From the NCBI GenBank assembly GCA_030151565.1, contig JASLDM010000021.1:1-42440 (forward strand): DNA of 42,440 nt, written 5' to 3'. The position numbers and the translations under genes are program-made. Source of the DNA: Flavobacterium sp. (GTDB lineage: Bacteria; Bacteroidota; Bacteroidia; Flavobacteriales; Flavobacteriaceae). Below, one piece after another: positions 33,191 to 42,266 of this stretch. Within the stretch, counting starts at the first letter, position 1, and the number at the start of each line of letters is the position of its first letter. The notes under the pieces were generated by a model, which was not told where the DNA came from, ran no database searches, and saw only the letters and a list, made by a program, of their open reading frames with translations.

Positions 33191-33850
33191 ATGAAAGATA
33201 TGTCGTTTTTTTTACAATCCCAATTTCCAAGCATTGAATCAACAAGTTACGTGCATAATATTTTGCCTTATCTAGAGCAAAATGAATATACGCATTTTCC
33301 AATTTGTACAGATGGCATTTGGATAGGAAACGCTAGAACAGAAGATCTTTACAATCTTGAGAATTCTGATAAAATAGATCGAATTATATTTGATCTTGAT
33401 TTTTTTCATACTGACCTAGAAACACAATGGCCAATTCTTTGGAGTTTGTTTTTACAAAACGACAGTAACATCATACCGGTCTTAAACAAAGACAAGCAAC
33501 TTCTCGGCGTTTATACAAAAAAAGACCTATTAGAAATTTGGGACGAAACACCAGCAATGACTGAAAGAGGTGTGTCAATATTATTAGAAAAAGACGAATT
33601 ACACTATAGTTTTAGTGAAATTAGCCAAATTGTAGAACAAAACAATGCAAAATTATTCAGCTTACTTATCATTGAATTCGTTAACAACAAAGCAACGATA
33701 CTTTTAAGAACAGACAACAATAACACTTTAGAGATACTTAATGAACTTCGTAGATTTGGCTATCAAATAATCTCTGATCACTCAGAAGACAACCACTATA
33801 ACCAATTAAAAGATCACTCAGAATACCTCAATAAATACTTAAATATTTAA
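33191..33850 (+). CDS. CBS-domain protein coupled to nadK
   Basis: The 219-residue protein carries a CBS-type pair in its first 130 residues (for example YLEQNEYTHFPICTDGIWIG, and IIPVLNKDKQLLGVYTKKDL as the second repeat). A C-terminal part from about 140 has ACT-like alternation (LFSLLIIEFVNNKATILLRT, then ILNELRRFGYQII). CBS pairs usually bind adenine nucleotides. Only one base separates its stop from the nadK start, so the two proteins are made together; it may tune NAD kinase to the adenylate or NAD(P) state, which is inference. The start could also be codon 4, but the first ATG is kept. Confidence 0.85.
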   Translation: MKDMSFFLQSQFPSIESTSYVHNILPYLEQNEYTHFPICTDGIWIGNARTEDLYNLENSDKIDRIIFDLDFFHTDLETQWPILWSLFLQNDSNIIPVLNKDKQLLGVYTKKDLLEIWDETPAMTERGVSILLEKDELHYSFSEISQIVEQNNAKLFSLLIIEFVNNKATILLRTDNNNTLEILNELRRFGYQIISDHSEDNHYNQLKDHSEYLNKYLNI

Positions 33851-33851
33851 T

Positions 33852-34736
33852 ATGAAATTTGCAATATACGGGCAAAGCTGCAAACCCATTACTCAAAATA
33901 TTATTGAACGCCTTTTGAATGTATTCAGTAAACACCAATCTATTGTAATTTTTGAAGAAAACTTTCACCAGCTGCTTCTAAAAAACAACATACTTACAGA
34001 AGCTTACGAAACCTTCAACAGCAAACAAGACCTAGATGATTCTATCCATTTTTTTATCGGAATTGGAGGAGATGGAACTTTGTTACGCGCTGCCAATTTT
34101 GTAAAAAACAAAAACATACCTATTGTAGGTATAAATGCTGGAAGATTAGGTTTTTTAGCTAATGTTCAACAAGACGCTATCGAAGATTTACTTCCTAATC
34201 TATATACAGGAAACTTCAAGCTATCTAAAAGATCGCTTTTAAGCTTAGAATGTACTCCTGATCAATGTGACATATTTGAACTCAACTTTGCTTTAAATGA
34301 GATAACAGTTTCAAGAAAAAACTCCACGTCGATGATTACGATCGAAACATTTCTAGATCAAGAGTTTCTTGCATCATATTGGGCCGATGGTTTAATTATT
34401 TCTACTCCCTCAGGTTCAACAGGCTACTCTCTAAGCTGTGGTGGGCCGATCATTGCTCCTGAAACCGCCTGCTTTGTAATCACTCCATTAGCCCCCCACA
34501 ACCTTAATGTTCGCCCACTCGTAATCCCTGACAGTACAGAAATACGCTTAAAGGTATCCAGTAGAGAACCTCAATTTCTAATCTCATTAGACTCAGGTAC
34601 AAAAGCTGTAGAAAACGAAACAGAAATTAAAATCACCAAAGCTCCTTTCACAATCAATATGGTGCAGTTCCCAGAACAAAGCTTCATTAAAACATTGCGT
34701 AATAAACTATTGTGGGGCGAAGATAAAAGAAACTAA
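33852..34736 (+). CDS. nadK: NAD kinase
   Basis: The 294-residue enzyme phosphorylates NAD to NADP. The diagnostic GGDGT (72-76, catalytic D74) sits in FIGIGGDGTLLRAANF. GINAGRLGFLA follows, then the NE motif (LNEITVSRK), ADGLIISTPSGSTGYSLSCG and the VIPDSTEI region. Length and motif order are normal. It follows the CBS gene by one base. No terminator was seen before the next promoter at 34840, so some readthrough into the envelope gene cluster is possible. Confidence 0.97.
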   Translation: MKFAIYGQSCKPITQNIIERLLNVFSKHQSIVIFEENFHQLLLKNNILTEAYETFNSKQDLDDSIHFFIGIGGDGTLLRAANFVKNKNIPIVGINAGRLGFLANVQQDAIEDLLPNLYTGNFKLSKRSLLSLECTPDQCDIFELNFALNEITVSRKNSTSMITIETFLDQEFLASYWADGLIISTPSGSTGYSLSCGGPIIAPETACFVITPLAPHNLNVRPLVIPDSTEIRLKVSSREPQFLISLDSGTKAVENETEIKITKAPFTINMVQFPEQSFIKTLRNKLLWGEDKRN

Positions 34737-34839
34737 CCCTTTAGATACTTTTTAAACAAATGCATCGTTTCGATATAAGACTTTAAATTATGATTTTTTG
34801 AAATAAATAAAAAAAATTAATTTTAAATCTCTATATTAG

Positions 34840-34847
34840 TATATTTG
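34840..34847 (+). promoter_or_regulatory. -7 promoter element (TATATTTG) of the DUF6089-uppS-bamA unit
   Basis: Exact TAnnTTTG with following GCAA context, 17 bp before the ATG at 34865. The -33 box is weak (TTAA at 34817-34820). Confidence 0.6.
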
Positions 34848-34864
34848 CAAATTATTTTAACAAA

Positions 34865-35554
34865 ATGAATAGAACCATTTTAACCGTTTTAGCAGTCTTG
34901 AGCTTTGGAATAACTCAAGCTCAAATCCACGAAGTCGGCCTTGGCATTGGCGGAGCGAACTATGTTGGTGACATTGGTTCTACACAATTTATAGCCCCAA
35001 AAGAACTTGGATTCAATATTACCTATAAGTGGAATAAAAGTCCTCGTCACTCCTACCGTGTGAGCTACTCCCAAATAAAAATATCCGGAGATGATGCTAA
35101 ATCAGACATGGGGAGTAGAAAAAAAAGAGGTTATCAATTTAAAAACAACATTAAAGAACTTACATTAGGGCTGGAATTCAATTTCTTTGAATTTGACCTT
35201 CATCAACCTTCTTTTGCGTTAACACCATATATTTTTACTGGAATCAGTGGAATTCAATTCAACGATCTCTATTTTAGAAACAACAAACTCGTTGAAAACA
35301 AAGACGATAAAAATTATTCAGCAGCAATACCAATGGCTATTGGAATTAAAACAAGAATTAATGAACGTTTTGTTTTAAGTACAGAAGTAGGTGCTCGATA
35401 TACATTTACCAACAATTTAGACGGTAGTAATCCAAAATCGGATAAACTTGAAAAATTCCGTTTTGGAAAAGAAAACGCTAATGATTGGTATTTTTATTCA
35501 GGCATAACACTAACCTATACTTTTGGAAAAAACCCTTGCTATTGCACCCCATAA
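34865..35554 (+). CDS. DUF6089-like outer-membrane beta-barrel protein
   Basis: The 229-residue protein has a signal peptide (cleavage after TQA) followed by amphipathic strands: VGLGIGGANYVGDIG, LGFNITYKWN, SYRVSYSQIKIS and a C-terminal ITLTYTFGKNP. The motif GGANYVGDIG near the start of the barrel is the hallmark of the Bacteroidota family named DUF6089, which is usually encoded directly before uppS and bamA, as here. It is expected to be a small outer-membrane barrel. Function is unknown; its constant position in this cluster suggests a link to outer-membrane assembly. Its stop lies 3 bp before the uppS start. Confidence 0.88.
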   Translation: MNRTILTVLAVLSFGITQAQIHEVGLGIGGANYVGDIGSTQFIAPKELGFNITYKWNKSPRHSYRVSYSQIKISGDDAKSDMGSRKKRGYQFKNNIKELTLGLEFNFFEFDLHQPSFALTPYIFTGISGIQFNDLYFRNNKLVENKDDKNYSAAIPMAIGIKTRINERFVLSTEVGARYTFTNNLDGSNPKSDKLEKFRFGKENANDWYFYSGITLTYTFGKNPCYCTP

Positions 35555-35557
35555 CTA

Positions 35558-36298
35558 ATGAGCAGAAAAGAACAAATAGAAACTAACAAACTCCCAAAAC
35601 ACTTAGCTATCATAATGGATGGCAACGGTCGATGGGCAAAACAAAAAGGCTTTTTACGCTCAATTGGGCACGAAAACGGCACAAAAAGCGTTAGAAACAT
35701 CGTAAAAAACTGTGCTGAATTAGGCATCCAGAATCTCACGCTTTATGCTTTTTCAACAGAAAACTGGAATCGTCCTAAATTAGAAGTCGAAACACTAATG
35801 CGTATATTGGTCAAATCTCTAAAAAAAGAAATTGACACTTTTACTAAAAACGATATAGCGTTAAATGCGATTGGAAATTTAAACTTACTTCCTTCTTCTG
35901 TACAAAAAGAATTAGAAAGTGTTATTGAGAAAACAAAAAACAACAAAAGAATGACCCTTACATTGGCCCTAAGTTACGGCTCAAGAGAAGAGTTAATTCA
36001 AGCAATTAAGCAAATTTCCAATAAAGTTAAAAATAACATAATTTGCGAGCAAAATATAGATGAATCCATTATAAATAAGCATCTTTACACGCATAACTTG
36101 CCTGACGTTGACCTTTTAATTCGTACGAGTGGAGAGCAACGTATCAGCAATTTTTTGTTATGGCAAATTGCTTATGCCGAGTTATATTTTACTGAAGTAC
36201 TTTGGCCTGACTTTACGGAAGACCATTTATACGAAGCTCTATTAAGTTATCAAAACAGAGAAAGAAGATTTGGAAAAACAAGTGAACAAATTAAATAA
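35558..36298 (+). CDS. uppS: Undecaprenyl diphosphate synthase (isoprenyl transferase)
   Basis: The 246-residue cis-prenyltransferase makes the C55 carrier lipid for peptidoglycan and other glycans. Motifs are AIIMDGNGRWAKQKG (catalytic D21), the hydrophobic-cleft segment LTLYAFSTENWNRP and the C-terminal LLIRTSGEQRISNFLLWQIA followed by ELYFTEVLWPDF. These match the family exactly. Its length is usual. It is tightly packed between the DUF6089-like gene (3-bp gap) and bamA (10-bp gap), so envelope lipid carrier and outer-membrane assembly are co-expressed. Confidence 0.97.
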   Translation: MSRKEQIETNKLPKHLAIIMDGNGRWAKQKGFLRSIGHENGTKSVRNIVKNCAELGIQNLTLYAFSTENWNRPKLEVETLMRILVKSLKKEIDTFTKNDIALNAIGNLNLLPSSVQKELESVIEKTKNNKRMTLTLALSYGSREELIQAIKQISNKVKNNIICEQNIDESIINKHLYTHNLPDVDLLIRTSGEQRISNFLLWQIAYAELYFTEVLWPDFTEDHLYEALLSYQNRERRFGKTSEQIK

Positions 36299-36308
36299 TT
36301 CAAATATA

Positions 36309-38963
36309 ATGTTTCAAAAAGGCATCAAAACTCTTTTTGTCCTATTTAGTGTAGGAATTTGCAGTATTGCAAATGCCCAAGAAGAACAACCCTTCTTCGA
36401 AGCCCCAAAAAAATATATTTTAGGAAATATTGAAGTTACTGGAAAAGTAAACTACAATCCACAAACTGTGGTTACTTTCTCGGGACTGAATAAGGGTCAG
36501 GAAATAACTATTCCTGGAGAAGAAATTTCAGATGCTTTAAAAAAACTATGGAAACTAGGTTTTTTCAAAGACATTAATGTTTACGAAACGTCAATTGTTG
36601 GCGACACTTTAAATCTTGAATTAGCGCTTAATGAGCTTCCTAGACTTAATGAAGTAAGAGTAAAAGGTTTACGAAAAGCCAAATCTGAAACCATTTTAAA
36701 AGAAAGTAAATTGACTAAAGGTAAAATAGTCAACGAAAACCTTATTACAACAACTAAAAACTATGTTTTAAATAAATATAGAAAAGATGGTTTTTATAAC
36801 GCTAAAGTAACAATCAATACTATTCCTGATTCTACTGGTCGAAAAGTAGATATGGTACTAGGTGTAGATCGTGGAAAAAAAGTAAAGATATCGTCTATTA
36901 CATTTAATGGCAACGAACATTTAAGTAACTCTTCGCTAAAAAAAGCGATGAAAGAGACGAAAGAAAGAAGCCCTTTAAATCCACTTCGTATTCTAAAATC
37001 TTCAAAATTTATCAAAAGTAAATACCAAGAAGATTTGACAAAAATCGTAGACAAGTACAAAGAAAACGGATACCGTGATGCTCGTGTACTTATTGATAGC
37101 ACAAAATATGATCCTACAAACAATAGGATGGCTATCAACATCAACTTAGAAGAAGGTAACAAATATTACTTTGGAGATATTCGCTACATCGGGAATACTG
37201 TTTATACAAACAGTCAATTAAATCGTATTTTAGGTATTGAAAAAGGCGAAGTTTACAATGGAGTTATGTTAGAAAAAAGAATTTCCGACAAAACAAATCC
37301 AGATGCATTTGACATTACAAACCAATATCAAAATAACGGTTATCTATTCTCGAGAATCACTCCAGTTGAAGTTAAAACAGCTAATGACACTATTGATTTT
37401 GAAATACGAATCATAGAAGGTCCCATTGCCAAATTCAACAATATTACTGTTGCTGGAAATGACAAAACTCACGACCATGTTGTTTACAGAGATTTAAAAA
37501 CACGCCCTGGAGAAACTTGGAGTAAAGCTTTAGTTATGGAAACCATCCGCGGTTTAGCATCACTACAAATTTTCGATCCTCAAGCTATTAATCCTGAAAT
37601 TAAAAATGCAGACCCACAAGCAGGAACTGTAGATGTAGAATGGCAAGTTGTAGAAAAAGGATCTAGTCAAGTTGAACTTCAAGGTGGATACGGTGGAGGA
37701 GGTTTTATCGGAACACTTGGATTGTCGTTCAACAACTTCTCTGTACGTAACTTATTTAACAAAGAAGCATACAAACCATTCCCAATGGGAGATGGACAAA
37801 AAATGTCTTTGCGTTTACAAGGGAGTACCTACTTTCAAACTTATAGTTTAAGCTTTACAGAACCATGGCTTACTCCTAATAAACCAATTAGTTTCTATGG
37901 TACTATTGCACATAGTAGACAAAACTTATATGATTATTATTCGAGAAACGTAGATAGAACGAAAGGTTTCAACATCACAACACTTTCATTCGGTATTGGT
38001 AAACGTCTTTCAATTCCAGATGATTACTTTTCACTATATCATACCATAAGTTTCCAATACTATGATATGCATAACTACAACACTGGATTATTTACATTTG
38101 GAGATGGTTCCGCTAGAAACTTGACCTATGAAATAGAACTACGAAGAGATAACAGAGGTATTAATCCTATCTTCCCTACGTTTGGTTCATATTTTAGTGT
38201 TAGTGGTAAATTTACACCGCCCTATTCTCTATTTAATAATGTTGATTATAAAAACCTTGAAAATCTTGAAGAATATAAAGAAAGATCTAAAGGGTATGTA
38301 CACCCTGATACAGGAGTAGCAATTCCTGACGGATCGTATATAAATGAAAAAGGATATCCTGTAGCTGACTATAGAGACGGTCGTGCAGATCAAGGTAAAG
38401 TAGATCAAAAGCGTTTTAATTGGTTAGAATATTATAAATTAAAATTCAAAGGAGATTGGTATACTACAATCTATGATAAATTAGTGCTACGATCTACAAC
38501 AGAATTTGGTTTTATGGGATCGTATAACAATAATCGAGGTATTGTACCATTTGAACGTTATTATTTAGGTGGAGATGGAATGGCAAACTTCTCGCTTGAT
38601 GGACGAGAGTCTGTTCAGTTAAGAGGTTATAAAAACCAAACTTTGACTCCTGTAAATCAACTAGGAGAACAAATTGGTGGAACGATATACAATAAATTCT
38701 CTGTTGAGTTACGTTATCCTATTACATTAAATCAAAATGCTTCAGTTTATGCCTTAACATTCGCCGAAGCAGGTGCCGCTTATGATTCGTTTAAAAACTA
38801 CAACCCTTTTGACCTACAACGTTCAGCTGGATTTGGAGTTCGCGTTTTCATGCCAATGTTTGGATTACTAGGTATTGACTTCGGATATGGATTTGACGCA
38901 CCTCCAGGACAAAGCAAAAGAAATGGTTGGGAAACTCACTTTATTCTTGGACAACAGTTTTAA
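36309..38963 (+). CDS. bamA: BamA outer-membrane assembly factor
   Basis: With the ATG at 36309 the product is 884 residues. A signal peptide (cleavage after IANAQ) is followed by five POTRA domains in the periplasmic part (to about residue 450), for example YILGNIEVTGKVNYNPQTVV and ISSITFNGNEHLSNSSLKKA. The 16-strand barrel begins around GGYGGGGFIG and ends in LGQQF with the terminal Phe. The barrel contains the family RGY lid motif (VQLRGYKNQ). BamA inserts barrel proteins into the outer membrane. An in-frame TTG at 36270 is rejected because it lies within uppS. Two Skp-like genes follow. Confidence 0.96.
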   Translation: MFQKGIKTLFVLFSVGICSIANAQEEQPFFEAPKKYILGNIEVTGKVNYNPQTVVTFSGLNKGQEITIPGEEISDALKKLWKLGFFKDINVYETSIVGDTLNLELALNELPRLNEVRVKGLRKAKSETILKESKLTKGKIVNENLITTTKNYVLNKYRKDGFYNAKVTINTIPDSTGRKVDMVLGVDRGKKVKISSITFNGNEHLSNSSLKKAMKETKERSPLNPLRILKSSKFIKSKYQEDLTKIVDKYKENGYRDARVLIDSTKYDPTNNRMAININLEEGNKYYFGDIRYIGNTVYTNSQLNRILGIEKGEVYNGVMLEKRISDKTNPDAFDITNQYQNNGYLFSRITPVEVKTANDTIDFEIRIIEGPIAKFNNITVAGNDKTHDHVVYRDLKTRPGETWSKALVMETIRGLASLQIFDPQAINPEIKNADPQAGTVDVEWQVVEKGSSQVELQGGYGGGGFIGTLGLSFNNFSVRNLFNKEAYKPFPMGDGQKMSLRLQGSTYFQTYSLSFTEPWLTPNKPISFYGTIAHSRQNLYDYYSRNVDRTKGFNITTLSFGIGKRLSIPDDYFSLYHTISFQYYDMHNYNTGLFTFGDGSARNLTYEIELRRDNRGINPIFPTFGSYFSVSGKFTPPYSLFNNVDYKNLENLEEYKERSKGYVHPDTGVAIPDGSYINEKGYPVADYRDGRADQGKVDQKRFNWLEYYKLKFKGDWYTTIYDKLVLRSTTEFGFMGSYNNNRGIVPFERYYLGGDGMANFSLDGRESVQLRGYKNQTLTPVNQLGEQIGGTIYNKFSVELRYPITLNQNASVYALTFAEAGAAYDSFKNYNPFDLQRSAGFGVRVFMPMFGLLGIDFGYGFDAPPGQSKRNGWETHFILGQQF

Positions 38964-39000
38964 TGTTATTTTGGCATAAAAATTGAACATATAGAAAAGG

Positions 39001-40278
39001 ATGAAAATAGTACTGACTTCTTTAGCTTTCGCTTTTACTGCTTTTACTGCTTTTGCACAAGGTGGTAGTGCTCGTGTTGCTTATATAGATATGGAATACA
39101 TTTTAAAGCGTACTCCTGAATATATTGAAGCCACAATGCAATTGGAAAATAAGGCAAACCAATGGAAAAATGAAGTAGACACTAAAAAGTCGGAAATAAA
39201 AAAATTAAAAGATGAACTCTCTTCTGAAAGAATATTATTAACACGCGAACTGATTGAAGAAAAAGAGGAAGCTATTAGTATTTTAGAAAACAAGCTCTTG
39301 GACTATCAACAAAAGCGCTTTGGTACTCAAGGCGATTTAATTACCCAGAAGGTAATGTTGGCTAAACCAATTCAAGATCAAGTTTTTTCTGTAATTCAAG
39401 ATATTGCGGATTCAAAAAAATACGACTATGTTTTAGACAAATCTTCAGAAGCTACGATGTTGGTTGCAACTAAACGCCACGATATTAGCGATCAGGTTAT
39501 CCAACGTATGGTTCGAGCAAGGAGAAGACAAAACATGCCAGGAAAACAAGTTGAGGCCCTAGAAGAACTAGACAAACAACGTGACATAGCTGATTTAAGA
39601 AGAGAACGTCGAGAAGAACAAGAACGCTTGAAAAAAGATTTTAATCAAGCTCAAAAAGAAGGAAAAAACACTCCAACTCAAAGTTCAACCTCACAAGAGC
39701 AAGCTTCAAACAAACAAGAAGAAGCAATTGCTGAGTTAAAGAAAAAACAGGAAGCAATCGAAAATGAGAAAAAAAGAGCGCTTCAAGAATTAAAAGAAAA
39801 ACAAGATTTGCTTGAGCAGCAAAAACAAGAGCGAATTGAACAACAAAAAAGAGAGTTAGCTGACAAACAAAAACAAATAGAAGAACAAAAACGTTTAGCT
39901 GCTGAGCAAAGAAAACTTCTACAAGAAGAAAAGCTTCGTGAAATACAGTTACAAAAAGAAGCTGCAGAAGCAGATCGACTCCGTCGTCAAGAGAAATTAG
40001 AACGAGAAAAACAGGAACGACTTAAAGCTGCGCAAAACACAAATAAAGGTTCTGAAAAACTTGATATCGAAAAACTAAAAGAAGAGCGAAGACTTTTTTT
40101 AGAACAAAAACAAGCCGAAATTCAAAAGAAAAAAGATGAAGCCGTTAAAGCACGTTTAGAACAGATTGAAGCCGTTAAAAAAGCCCAAGAAGAACGAAAA
40201 CAACGGATTTTAAAAGAACAAGAAGAAAAAAGAAAAGAACTTCAAAGGAAAAAAGAAGAATTGCTAAAAAGTAAATAA
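39001..40278 (+). CDS. OmpH/Skp-family protein with long charged coiled coil
   Basis: The 425-residue protein has a signal peptide (to about FAQG), then a normal OmpH/Skp body: RVAYIDMEYILKRTPEYIEA, two long helices, and KYDYVLDKSSEATMLV. After residue 175 it continues with about 240 residues rich in Glu, Lys, Gln and Arg, with heptad-like spacing and almost no Gly or Pro, i.e. a very long coiled coil or single charged helix. Typical Skp proteins are 160-200 residues, so this is a family variant with an added tail. The Skp body would hold unfolded outer-membrane proteins; the tail's role is unknown. It lies 37 bp after bamA and 42 bp before a standard-length paralogue. Confidence 0.88.
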   Translation: MKIVLTSLAFAFTAFTAFAQGGSARVAYIDMEYILKRTPEYIEATMQLENKANQWKNEVDTKKSEIKKLKDELSSERILLTRELIEEKEEAISILENKLLDYQQKRFGTQGDLITQKVMLAKPIQDQVFSVIQDIADSKKYDYVLDKSSEATMLVATKRHDISDQVIQRMVRARRRQNMPGKQVEALEELDKQRDIADLRRERREEQERLKKDFNQAQKEGKNTPTQSSTSQEQASNKQEEAIAELKKKQEAIENEKKRALQELKEKQDLLEQQKQERIEQQKRELADKQKQIEEQKRLAAEQRKLLQEEKLREIQLQKEAAEADRLRRQEKLEREKQERLKAAQNTNKGSEKLDIEKLKEERRLFLEQKQAEIQKKKDEAVKARLEQIEAVKKAQEERKQRILKEQEEKRKELQRKKEELLKSK

Positions 40279-40320
40279 TAACAAAAAACAAATAATATAT
40301 AAAATCAAAAATCGAGAAAA

Positions 40321-40836
40321 ATGAAAAAAATGAAATCTTTACTAATCGCTGCAGTATTATTCTTTGGAGTAAGTCAGTCAGCAGTGATGGCACAATCAAA
40401 AACAGCTCACATCAATGTTCAGGAATTGATTACACAGTTACCGGACATGAAGAAAGCTCAAAGCGACATGCAAAAAATCGGAGAGAACTACGAAAAAGAT
40501 TTCAGTACTATGATGACTGAATACCAGACGAAAGTTCAAAAATACCAGGCAGAAGCTAATACTGCTGGAGATATCAAAAACAAAGAGCGCGCGACTGAAA
40601 TCGAAGAATTACAACAAAGAATTCAACAATTCCAATCTACAGCTCAACAAGATCTACAGAAAAAAGAAGTTGAATTAACTCAACCTATTTTTGAAAAAGC
40701 AAGATTAGCTATTCACAAAGTTGCTAAGGCAAAAGGTTACGAATATGTTCTTGACTCAACTATTGGTTCAGGAGTAATTATGGCTGAAGGTCCAGACTTA
40801 ATGAATGATGTGAAAAAAGAATTAGGCGTTAACTAA
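40321..40836 (+). CDS. skp: OmpH/Skp periplasmic chaperone
   Basis: The 171-residue protein has a signal peptide (cleavage after VMAQ) and the OmpH fold. TAHINVQELITQLPDMKKAQ opens the body, followed by two long helices forming the tentacle (about 50-115), and it closes with the conserved YEYVLDSTIGSGVIMAEG strand. It would chaperone outer-membrane proteins across the periplasm as a trimer. Position just after bamA and the extended paralogue fits. The start could be codon 1 or 4 (both Met). A perfect terminator follows, ending the bamA unit. Confidence 0.94.
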   Translation: MKKMKSLLIAAVLFFGVSQSAVMAQSKTAHINVQELITQLPDMKKAQSDMQKIGENYEKDFSTMMTEYQTKVQKYQAEANTAGDIKNKERATEIEELQQRIQQFQSTAQQDLQKKEVELTQPIFEKARLAIHKVAKAKGYEYVLDSTIGSGVIMAEGPDLMNDVKKELGVN

Positions 40837-40857
40837 TTTTTATAAATACTACATTTT

Positions 40858-40885
40858 AAACGGCTCACCTAGGTGAGCCGTTTTT
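40858..40885. terminator. Terminator after the bamA-ompH unit
   Basis: A perfect 26-bp palindrome (aaacggctcacct and its complement, 40858-40883) is followed by T. Confidence 0.92.
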
Positions 40886-40887
40886 AT

Positions 40888-40895
40888 TATCTTTG
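40888..40895 (+). promoter_or_regulatory. -7 promoter element (TATCTTTG) of murI
   Basis: Exact TAnnTTTG, only 5 bp before the ATG at 40901; the -33 position would fall inside the preceding terminator stem. The transcript may begin at or within a few bases of the start codon. Confidence 0.5.
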
Positions 40896-40900
40896 TATCT

Positions 40901-41680
40901 ATGCAAAACGAAAAACCAATTGGTCTTTTTGACTCTGGAATCGGAGGAACATCTATTTGGTCAGAAGTAAATAAACTTCTACCAAACGAACATACTATAT
41001 ATTTAGCTGATAGTAAAAATGCTCCTTATGGCCAACGTACAAAACAAGAGATAATTAATTTATCCTTTAAAAATATTGACCTACTTCTAAATAAGGGATG
41101 TAAAACAGTTATTGTTGCTTGTAATACAGCAACCACTAATGCTATAGTTGAGATTCGAAAACAGTTCAATATTCCAATCATTGGTATCGAGCCGGCAATA
41201 AAACCTGCAGCACTTTTAACAAAAACCTCTAAAATAGGTATTTTAGCTACGAAAGGAACTATTACAAGTGAGTTTTTCGCATCCAAAGTAAAACTATATC
41301 ATGATATTGAGATATACGAACAAATAGGCTATAATTTAGTACAACTCATTGAAAACGGCGATAAAGAAAGTCCAGAACTGCTACAACTTTTGAAAAGCTA
41401 TATTAATCCAATGATTGATCAAGGCATAGACACTCTTGTCCTAGGATGCACCCACTACCCTTATTTAAAGCCTTTAATCACAACTTTTATCCCAAGTCAT
41501 ATACAAGTAATAGATTCAGGAAAAGCTGTAGCTAAACAGACTGAAAACATCTTAAAACAAAATCAACTTTTATCTTCTAGAAAAGAAAAAGGGACTGCTC
41601 TATTTTACACCAATAGCAATCCCGAAATATTAAAAAAATTCACGCCCGAAAACAGTCAAGTATCCTTTTTAGATTTTTAA
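40901..41680 (+). CDS. murI: Glutamate racemase
   Basis: The 259-residue enzyme converts L- to D-glutamate for peptidoglycan. It has the start motif GLFDSGIGG (D11), catalytic Cys C74 in VACNTATTN and C183 in GCTHYPYL, all in the normal positions. It is transcribed downstream of the bamA-ompH unit, probably from its own promoter inside a very short leader. Its 3' end overlaps the convergent gamma-carbonic anhydrase gene by 4 bp. Confidence 0.97.
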   Translation: MQNEKPIGLFDSGIGGTSIWSEVNKLLPNEHTIYLADSKNAPYGQRTKQEIINLSFKNIDLLLNKGCKTVIVACNTATTNAIVEIRKQFNIPIIGIEPAIKPAALLTKTSKIGILATKGTITSEFFASKVKLYHDIEIYEQIGYNLVQLIENGDKESPELLQLLKSYINPMIDQGIDTLVLGCTHYPYLKPLITTFIPSHIQVIDSGKAVAKQTENILKQNQLLSSRKEKGTALFYTNSNPEILKKFTPENSQVSFLDF

Positions 41681-42192
41681 TCTTCTTTGTACCAACTTGA
41701 ATACATAACGTAATTATTAGATATTCTTTCTATTTCTCCTGAAAATTCAGAAGCATTAATTTCTTTCACTTTTTGAGCTGGCACACCTGCATAGATTGTT
41801 CCTTCTTCAACAATTGTGTTCTGCGTTACAACAGCACCTGCTGCTATAATGGTATTGCTATGAATAACACAATTATCCATAATAATTGCTCCCATTCCTA
41901 CTAAGACATTGTCATGTATCACACAGCCATGTACAATTGCATTATGACCTATAGAAACGTTATTACCTATTATCGTAGAATGTTTTTGATAAGTACAATG
42001 TACAACTGCTCCATCTTGAATATTCACTTTGTCACCTAAAACAATTGCATTAACATCTCCTCTTAGTACTGCATTAAACCAGATACTACATTGTTTTCCA
42101 ATTGAAACATCCCCAACTATAGTTGCGTTTTCAGCAATGTAACAATCATCTGATATTTGCGGTTCAATTCCGCGAACTCCTTTTAAAATCAT
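41677..42192 (-). CDS. Gamma-carbonic anhydrase family hexapeptide protein
   Basis: The 171-residue left-handed beta helix is built from hexapeptide repeats (IVGDVSIGKQ, VLGDKVNIQDG, IIGNNVSIGHNAIVHG). Three metal-ligand-type His are in the family positions: H65 in GAVVHC, H83 and H88 in GHNAIVHG, with the same 5-residue spacing as Cam. Length and the C-terminal helix (EISNN-type) match the YrdA/PaaY group, in which carbonic anhydrase activity is variable. It has no signal peptide and is cytoplasmic. The ATG lies just after a minus-strand terminator. Confidence 0.92.
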   Translation of the reverse strand: MILKGVRGIEPQISDDCYIAENATIVGDVSIGKQCSIWFNAVLRGDVNAIVLGDKVNIQDGAVVHCTYQKHSTIIGNNVSIGHNAIVHGCVIHDNVLVGMGAIIMDNCVIHSNTIIAAGAVVTQNTIVEEGTIYAGVPAQKVKEINASEFSGEIERISNNYVMYSSWYKED

Positions 42193-42204
42193 AGTTATAA
42201 AATA

Positions 42205-42232
42205 AAAAATCCCGATAAATATCGGGATTTTT
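42205..42232 (-). terminator. Terminator of the PorP/SprF gene
   Basis: Stem aaaaatcccgat (42205-42216) pairs with atcgggattttt (42221-42232), with a 4-nt loop and T run on the minus strand. It lies between the upstream gene's stop and the gamma-carbonic anhydrase start. Confidence 0.85.
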
Positions 42233-42266
42233 AAATGAATTATATATTAACTTTTATAGTTATAAA

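Noticed and set aside
36270..36308. Longer bamA start at a TTG (36270) inside uppS
   Set aside because: It would place 13 extra polar residues before the BamA signal peptide.
36794..37162. 122-codon open frame antisense to bamA
   Set aside because: Conserved BamA on the other strand explains the sequence; no evidence for a second gene.
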